A program made the position numbers and the translations under genes. DNA of 64,000 nucleotides from Nectonema munidae (taxonomy: Eukaryota; Nematomorpha; Nectonematoida; Nectonematidae): positions 62,001 to 126,000 of the forward strand of contig JAUIRK010000497.1 of the NCBI GenBank assembly GCA_030549495.1, in the 5' to 3' direction. Each line of letters starts with the position of its first letter. The first letter of the stretch is position 1. Below the pieces are notes generated by a model. That model saw nothing but the letters and a program-made list of their open reading frames with translations. It was not told the origin of the DNA and made no database searches. Shown one piece after another: positions 57,140 to 64,000 of this stretch.

Positions 57140-58984
57140 GGGGTATCGAGAATCTAGTTCGAAATTATAGTAAAAAAGGTTTAGTTTATAGCCTACAATT
57201 TAGTAAGCCCATCGCTTATCATCGGAAAAATTAAATATATAGTAATTGAAAATAACTTTTATTTACTAAAGAAATAGATATATCTACAAGATTTTAATTT
57301 TGAAAAAAATAGTCCTCTAAATCAGTGTTTCTCAACCTAATTCCGTCACCCACTTTTATTAAATGCAATATCGTATCGCCGCCATACCGATTTAAGTCTA
57401 AAATCTCTCTTCTCTCTCACTCTGCCCTTAAACTTGACACACCAAAAGAAATAGAAATAAATATTAAAAGTAGTAAAAATTTGAATTTAAATAAGTAATT
57501 GGAGTGAGACTAGATATTTTCTCTGTCTCCACAACTCTACTTTTGTAGACCAACATGATACCGGAGAAGTAATGAAAATCTTTTTTTAATTAATCTCCAT
57601 GAAAGGAAAGCTTTCATTTGCAAGGAAAGCCCTCAAATTGCAAACACGGGTCCATGAGACCAGGTTAATTTCATTTTTGTTATGAATATTCAAAATAAAT
57701 TTCCCAAATTTTTGAAATGCTTCCTTCCACCTCTGTAACTTTTACTATATATGACGAGTAAAATAACTTTTACCGTTGTAGTTGAAGAAAAGATGTCAAC
57801 ACTGCGTTATTGGCAAACATGGGTCCAAAATACCCAATAATTATATTTACACTTCTCATAACAAATAATCAAGTTAAATTGAATAAGAAATGTTTGCAGC
57901 GAAGATTGACAAAAAAGAATTGTATGCAATAATGCTTCAACAATTAAAGATACACAAATATTTCTCATTCTGAAAAAATACTATAGCATTAAAATTCTCA
58001 GTACCAAAAAAATTAATCTCCATCTCTATAAGTAGACATAAAGGATAGGAAAAATATATAGCTTGTTTCTTTATTGTAAAAAATGGAGCTTAAAAGAATA
58101 AAGATAGAGTTATACTATTCTTATGCATTATGAAAAAATTCCTGAGTATGTAAAATAATGGGAACTTTTTTTGAAAATGAAAAAAAAAATTGTCTCGCAT
58201 CATTAGAGCATTCATTCAGAGGGTAAAAAGCCTAAATAAATCATTTTAGTCATGCTCGATTAGGTTATTACTAGGTTAAAATTAAAAATGATTAGTCATT
58301 TTTTCAAACTTTTTTGATAAACTATTCTACCTTTTTTAATTTATACGCTGTTTATTATTTTTTAAGTTAATTATATATAAGCATTTTAAAAAGTAAAATT
58401 AGAATAGGTATTGCTATCGGAATCGGTAATTGTAAAAAAGAAGATTCAGAATCGGCCAAAATTTCGGTCCATCCCTAGTTATCACCTTTCAATTTTTTTC
58501 CCAAAATTTTGATACTTTCATAAATAACATCTTTACTTGGATCGATTTTATGATAAAAAAAAGGACTTAGAAATTAGAAAATTCTTTTCGGACCGTAACG
58601 CAGACCATCACTGATTAAGACAAAAAAATTACGCATAAGTTTTTTTTATCTAATCAGATGTTAGAGCCTCATACATCACCCTTGACAAAAAGACCACAAC
58701 TTTTTAAATACAGTAAAATAGCGTTATTGCAAACTCGCGTAATATGAACACTTCAATAATATGCACCAATGTGTCCTAATTCATAATCCAGTCTACAAAA
58801 TTAACACGTAAATTAGAAATCTCGCTTATAATGTTGTAATAGCTCACTATATATAAGCTATATGTATTACTCTTTAGTAATAAATTTTCCTTATACAAAG
58901 GATAAAATTGTGAAGCATATGGTTTACATGTACAATAAAAGCCAAGAAAGCATGTTTCCCATACTTTTGTATACGCTTGAGTAG
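57140..58984. other. Unassigned A+T-rich sequence
   Basis: CAGTGTTTCTCAACCTAATT at 57324 looks like one hAT end, and CAGTAAAATAGCGTTATTGC at about 58711 like one pogo end; no partner ends were found. An open frame at 58776-59003 overlaps the next element and has no motif. Confidence 0.35.
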
Positions 58985-58992
58985 ATAGGAAG

Positions 58993-59294
58993 CAGGGGCG
59001 CACATTCGGGGGGGGGGGGGGCGAAAAGCCAATTCGCCCCCTAATAATTTTAGATTTTTTTAAACTAGTGTAAATGCGTTATGTAATTAAAATATTTTCG
59101 CTAGAAGTATAGTTTTTAAATTTCATCAATTTTGTAAAAAAATATATAGTAGTCTTATAAATTTACGTGAGATGTATACACTCTATTTTAAAGGATTGCT
59201 TGAATATTTGGTCTTCCGTGGTATTTCCAGACCAGTAATTTTAAAAATTGCAAAAAAAAAATAGCCCCAATAATTATGAGGATGTGCGCCTCTA
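58993..59294. mobile_element. hAT-type MITE, 302 bp
   Basis: A perfect 8-bp duplication, ATAGGAAG (58985-58992, 59295-59302), flanks inverted ends CAGGGGCGCACATTCG and, in reverse, TAGAGGCGCACATCCT. A 14-base G run lies just inside the left end (59009-59022), with a matching GCCCC block near the right end. No coding sequence. Confidence 0.8.
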
Positions 59295-59302
59295 ATAGGA
59301 AG

Positions 59303-60129
59303 ACACTTTCATAAAACAATAAATCATGTTACATATTCTTTTTTATTAGTATTCTTGCTTAGATGAATTGACATTTTATTTATAAGACTAACTTTTATTA
59401 CTAATACACCAGCATAGATAAAAGGAAACATTTTATTCAAATATACTCTTTATTGTTCATTTTTGACTGCTCAATTTTTCTCCTATTAAAACAAATTTTT
59501 ATATTGGCACAAAATAGTGTGCTATTACTTCGGTTGAACTAAATGTAAAATCAAAATCAGCATTAGGTGATAATTTTAAGGTACCGCTTAATTCACTACT
59601 AACTTGGCAAAAATCTTCTGATAAAATTAATGATTCTTACGAGAAAAGTGGAACGAAGATTAAAAGAATAAGAGTCTTTACCCCGATGTTGAAGAGACTC
59701 TTTTACGAAATATTACGAGGAAAATGATTCTTTTTGAAAATAAAGTCAATATATTTTAGTGTATTCTTTTTATCTTTAGAGGTCGCTCAGAAATGATGTC
59801 AACAAAAACAGGGAGGAGAATGAGATCAACAATTTGACAAATGGCAATTTTGTTGAGTAGACAACTTGTTAAAAACTAATAAAGAGGATTAGAAAGTGAA
59901 CAAAAATAATTAACTCATTGAAAGAGATAATAAAACTAAGTAAAAAATAAAATTAAAGTCTTTTTATTGTACTCCTTGGTTATAATGAAACTCGCTTTGT
60001 ACGAACTAAACAACAGTTCCCCGTCAAATTTTGTTATATCGATAATCTCAAATTCGCTTAAATTTTATCATCTTCACTACAAGAAAACTATAATGAACCG
60101 ATTAGCCTATTGAAGGCTTGTCAATCTCA
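59303..60129. other. Unassigned A+T-rich sequence
   Basis: No gene or paired repeat seen. Confidence 0.4.
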
Positions 60130-60133
60130 CTAA

Positions 60134-60229
60134 ACCCATTTAAGACCAAGCAAAGCAGACGACTTTAGTAATTCCATTTAAAGTAAGAATTCGTTTGTGT
60201 TCCCTTTGAGAACATTGGTCGTAAATGGG
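60134..60229. repeat. TTAA-type MITE, copy 2
   Basis: The left is CTAA then CCCATTTAAGACCAAGC; the right is ACATTGGTCGTAAATGGG then TTAA. 96 bp. It shares GTTCCCTTTGAGAACATTGG-type sequence and GACTTTAGTAATTCC with copy 3 in opposite orientation. Confidence 0.8.
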
Positions 60230-60233
60230 TTAA

Positions 60234-63217
60234 ACAGATTAAAAGTTAAAATATAATAATTTTCACTCAGAATTTTATAAATACGGAAAAATTTAAAACT
60301 TTAATTATTTCGAAACCATTAATGCCTGTCATTAATTCATGTTAAAAAAAAATTATTTTAAAAAGAAAAATATTTGAAAATTACATTGAAAAACATTAGA
60401 TTGAAACTATTGTTGTGTTGTATACATTAAAAAAACGAATGAGTGAAATATTATCTAATTTTACTAAATGTTTAAGATTTTACTTTAGAAATTTATGACT
60501 TTTGCGTTCAACTTTTTAATATGCTTACCATATACTATTTTCATAAGAATGATCATTAAAATAGTTTATTATTTTGGGGAATACTTGAATTCAGAGTTTC
60601 TTTAAAATGGCAAACTAAATGATTTCTCACTGTATAATTAATAATTTGTTCCTACCTAATTTTATTCAGAGAATACAACCTTAATTGTTATTTATTAAAT
60701 TAAAAATAAGAATTAAAAATTCCTAGGAAAAATCAGACAGAGTTTTTAAAAGTCAATAACATTGCACTTCTAAATCATCAAAATTACACATTTTAAAAAT
60801 TTTTTATTTATTGGTATCGCATACAGAGAGATTAATCGAATCCAGACCATCAGGATCAAAAATATTTAATGGTGTCAATTTTTTCGACCATAAGGTCCAG
60901 TTATTTCATTTTATCTAATTATGCATAAGATTATAAGTATTAAATTACAAACCAAAATAAAAATGTTAAGTTATTAAATTGAAAAAAATAAGTGAGATAT
61001 TCCTCTAAATGGAGTAGCAATACATTTCTCTATAAAATAGTGGTAGTCAAAATTTTATTATCTAAGAATAATTGTTTGACATTAGGTTACAATGGATATT
61101 TTTCATGGATTGTCCTAACCTTATTGGATATTCATTGAAAATTACAGGAGGTTAAGGAAAATGAAGTTTTGAAAGTTCATATATTATTTTTTCACGGTTT
61201 TAGAACATTTTTGTCGCTGTAGTCTTTTTTGAAACTTTAATTTTAAAATAAAATATTTATTTTTTTTAATAACCATCTATGATAGATCATTTTGCAAGTT
61301 TTGTTTAAAGAAAAACAATTTCATAAGTTGGAAATAAAAAGATATATATATCACCATCGATCAAAGATAAGTTTATAAACATAGTAAAGAAAAAATAAGT
61401 TTTATAATTAAAAATAATATATTTTTTTTCTTCTCTATTCTAAACATCCTTTAAAATGGTTCCTAGAGTCAAAAAAAGATTTATTTATTATAAATGTCTT
61501 AAATTTTTTGTTTTTTCTATAAACTTTTTATTATGGGTAAGTATGAAATAATTTCAATACTTTAACATATTTTTCAAAAAAATTATGTATACTTTCGCAC
61601 GAAATAATTTATTGATGGGCTAAAATAAAAAAAATAAAAATAATATAACGGTTGTATATAAAAAAAGTATTGAAAAGTCATTATCTTCTCTTTTATATTA
61701 GTCAGGGATCGGCATCTTCAGAATTTTCTTGGTGGTGCGAAAATTTTCATTAAAATTATTTTTCTAAAGATTAAAATAGACTTTTAAATGCTTAAAAAAC
61801 AAGTTCACATTTTTGAAATTTACCGATTAGATCTCAAGGAAAGTAGGCTAATTAAGCTATAGAAGATAACCTTGGATATTTTTACTTTACTCAAATTAGT
61901 ACAGTACCGCCTAATTAATTTAAAACCATTCCTATTTAAGGAAAACTTAAGATTTTGCTTTATTCACAATATCATATGCATTACATTTAAAAATCAATGA
62001 CATGAATAAAATTTGAATTCCTTACTTATAAAGTTGGAATTTTTTTAAGAAATGTAAAATATTGCTTTCTATTCAAGACAATCTTAATAGAAAACTATAT
62101 CATTAAATAAAATTAATATGTTTGAATTCTGTAATGAAAGCTCTGATTGTTTAAATTATATTTATTATATCATCCAGGCATTTTATTTTGCAGATTAAAT
62201 TTTCGTTTATTGTAATCATTAGGGGTCAATTTTAAGGCTTTAAATTATAGCGAATACTTTCTGGCCCTCAAGAAATAGTATCTTACATAATTATTTGCTA
62301 TACTTGAAAGTTTTTAGGGCCTTTATTCAAATTCCTCTCTAAGTTATTGCCTCTGATCAACGATGTCTCAAATTCGTATTCATTATTATATCAGATAAAC
62401 CCGAAATTAATAAAAATAATTAAATTTCAAATATCCATTTAAAGTCTCTGCTTAAAAGAAGAAAAGTAATATCTAAAATCTACTTACAAGCGAAACAAGT
62501 GTTTTAATTAGTTAAAGATATCATTAATTCTACAATTAAAGATAACAAAAATTAGATTTATTTAGAAATTCAAACACTCACCAATGTCGGATTTAATTGA
62601 AAACGCACCCGTCCTACCCTTCTCTCTGAATTAGTGAGTATATTAGTATAGAATTCAATAAATTTTTTGATTGGGTAAAAGGTTTTGTATTTTGTAGCTC
62701 AAATCTGTAAGATGATATTGTTATTCTTTCCATAATAGAAGCATATTGCTTTATATAGACATTCATTTGCAATTCTTTATGATTTTAAGGATTTGGCAAT
62801 ATACTAGGCGTTGATATCGCAATGTCTTATTCTAGAGCTAGGATCTAAGTTTCACTATTTATAAAGCTATACAAGCGATGCAATTGCTCATTCTCTATGA
62901 AAATGATCCAAGACTTTTATCTCATTTTTATAAAATCTTACAGGGGTAAATTTTCTTTTATTTTCTCCTTTGAGACATGTATACACCAAATGTAAACGTA
63001 GGCAGAAGTAAAAGTATTGATAAAAGTGCTTTTTTAAGAAACTGGTATTAGAGGGCTAATACAATTTTAGGGCAGAATAGCCATCAATTTAAATAGGGAG
63101 AGTCTAAAAATTTTCGTATGGTATCGCCCAAATATTTTTCTACCACCTAATTGTTCAAAATCTTTCCTACAAATTATATTTTTATTGAAAATATTTTATC
63201 CAGCATCTAAAAAATTT
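60234..63217. other. Long A+T-rich gene-free stretch
   Basis: No gene, array or complete transposon seen in 3 kb. GTCAGGGATCGGCATCTTCA at about 61702 looks like one hAT end without a partner. Confidence 0.4.
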
Positions 63218-63221
63218 TTAA

Positions 63222-63327
63222 CACATTTATGACCAATGTTCCCAAAGGGAACGCAGACAAAATCCTACTTTGAATGGAATTAAATAGGAATTACTAAAGT
63301 CGCCTGCTTTGCTTTGTCTTAAATGGG
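63222..63327. repeat. TTAA-type MITE, copy 3 (opposite orientation)
   Basis: TTAA (63218-63221) then CACATTTATGACCAATGTTC on the left; GCTTTGTCTTAAATGGG then TTAA (63328-63331) on the right. 106 bp. Both flanking TTAA are intact. Confidence 0.8.
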
Positions 63328-63331
63328 TTAA

Positions 63332-64000
63332 AAAACTCAATTTTTTTGTTTCAAAAATTGTAATGAGGTACACATCTTACTGTTTAGTTGGGTAGATAAT
63401 TATCTAGCTAGTTATTTGGTTAGTATTTGTTTGATCAAGAGTAACACCGAATATTTTATAATTAAAAATAAATTTTTCATAGCACTTAGAAATAATGAAG
63501 CTAAATCAATGTTGTAAAAAAATCTACCGTCTAGAAGAAAAAGAAAGAAACAATAAATCGTATGCTTAACACCTCTGAGCAAGGCACACTATCAAATTTC
63601 GAAAATCAATACAGTTTTATCAAATATGAATACGGGTCTTTTGATTCTTTAAATCCTGATGATAAGTTGTTTCTAATCTTATGGAGTTCTAAGAAAACTA
63701 TTCTGGTAGTGATATAATCATTCAGACTGCTCTAACAATATATACATTTCTGCACCATGGTTTATTTAAATATAAATTTATCTTCCATATTTCACTAAAA
63801 AGAAGGACATTATTTTCACAAGATGTCTGAGTGATGGTTTTTTTTACCGTGACGTATGATCATCGTCTATCTTGTTCAATTCTATTGCATAGAGGATGTT
63901 GATGAGTGATAAGTTGATCTTAAAAAATGATATGTCTATTAGAAAGGGGTAGACTACTTGCTGCTTACAGGCCACGTGTGTCATGTGAATTCTTTTTATG
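63332..64000. other. Unassigned sequence to the right edge
   Basis: A 51-codon frame at 63562-63717 has no motif and no splice support. Nothing else was recognised. Confidence 0.35.

Noticed and set aside
63562-63717. 51-codon plus-strand frame near the right edge
   Set aside because: Short, no motif and no promoter or splice support.

Overview
This is eukaryotic nuclear DNA from an animal, most likely an arthropod. The base composition is strongly A+T-rich. Genes are split by short GT-AG introns (about 50-120 bp). There is a clear animal WDR82 orthologue, and most of the rest is decayed transposons. A parasitic copepod such as a sea louse would fit the composition and repeat content, but that is an impression and nothing in the window proves it. 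I see no bacterial operons, CRISPR arrays, rRNA or intact tRNA genes.

Host genes are few. The best is an apparently intronless WDR82/Swd2 coding sequence (41816-42757, +) that meets, tail to tail, an unidentified two-exon gene end (42768-43306, -) with only 10 bp between stop codons. Others are a small acidic secreted protein (5501-5824, -), a two-exon probable secreted Tyr/His-rich protein (47385-47893, -), a lone CCCH zinc-finger exon (51897-51966, -), and possible 3' exons of an unknown gene at the left edge (1-1061, -).

Mobile elements fill much of the rest. From left to right: a hAT fragment and a piggyBac remnant (2.6-4.9 kb); an 876-bp element with a 9-bp target duplication (6.5-7.4 kb); a large TTAA-flanked element built of ~150-bp tandem arrays (9.0-11.9 kb); a Tigger-like element holding a hAT inside its left end and a second DNA transposon in its body (12.7-17.9 kb); a second, better-preserved copy of the array element, itself interrupted by a pogo-like insertion (19.7-23.6 kb); a CR1/Jockey-group LINE carrying a tRNA-derived SINE (28.1-31.2 kb); a piggyBac (33.3-35.0 kb); a hAT inserted in an older dispersed repeat (35.6-37.4 kb); an RTE-like LINE (38.2-40.2 kb); hAT elements at 45.1-45.9 and 48.8-50.9 kb; and a nearly complete piggyBac (53.55-57.14 kb) with both terminal inverted repeats and a 449-bp pure (TG)n tract inside. 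Three copies of a ~100-130-bp TTAA MITE lie at 2.2, 60.1 and 63.2 kb. From about 57 kb to the right edge I see no genes.

The most unusual structure is the array element. Two copies in the same orientation (8995-~11945 and 19720-23561) share TTAA-flanked ends and the same internal order: array A, a short spacer, then array B. At least two inverted fragments lie nearby. It looks like a non-autonomous piggyBac-type element that carries nucleosome-length satellite arrays. All the other transposons are decayed DNA transposons, LINEs or SINEs; no LTR retroelement or virus-like element was recognised.
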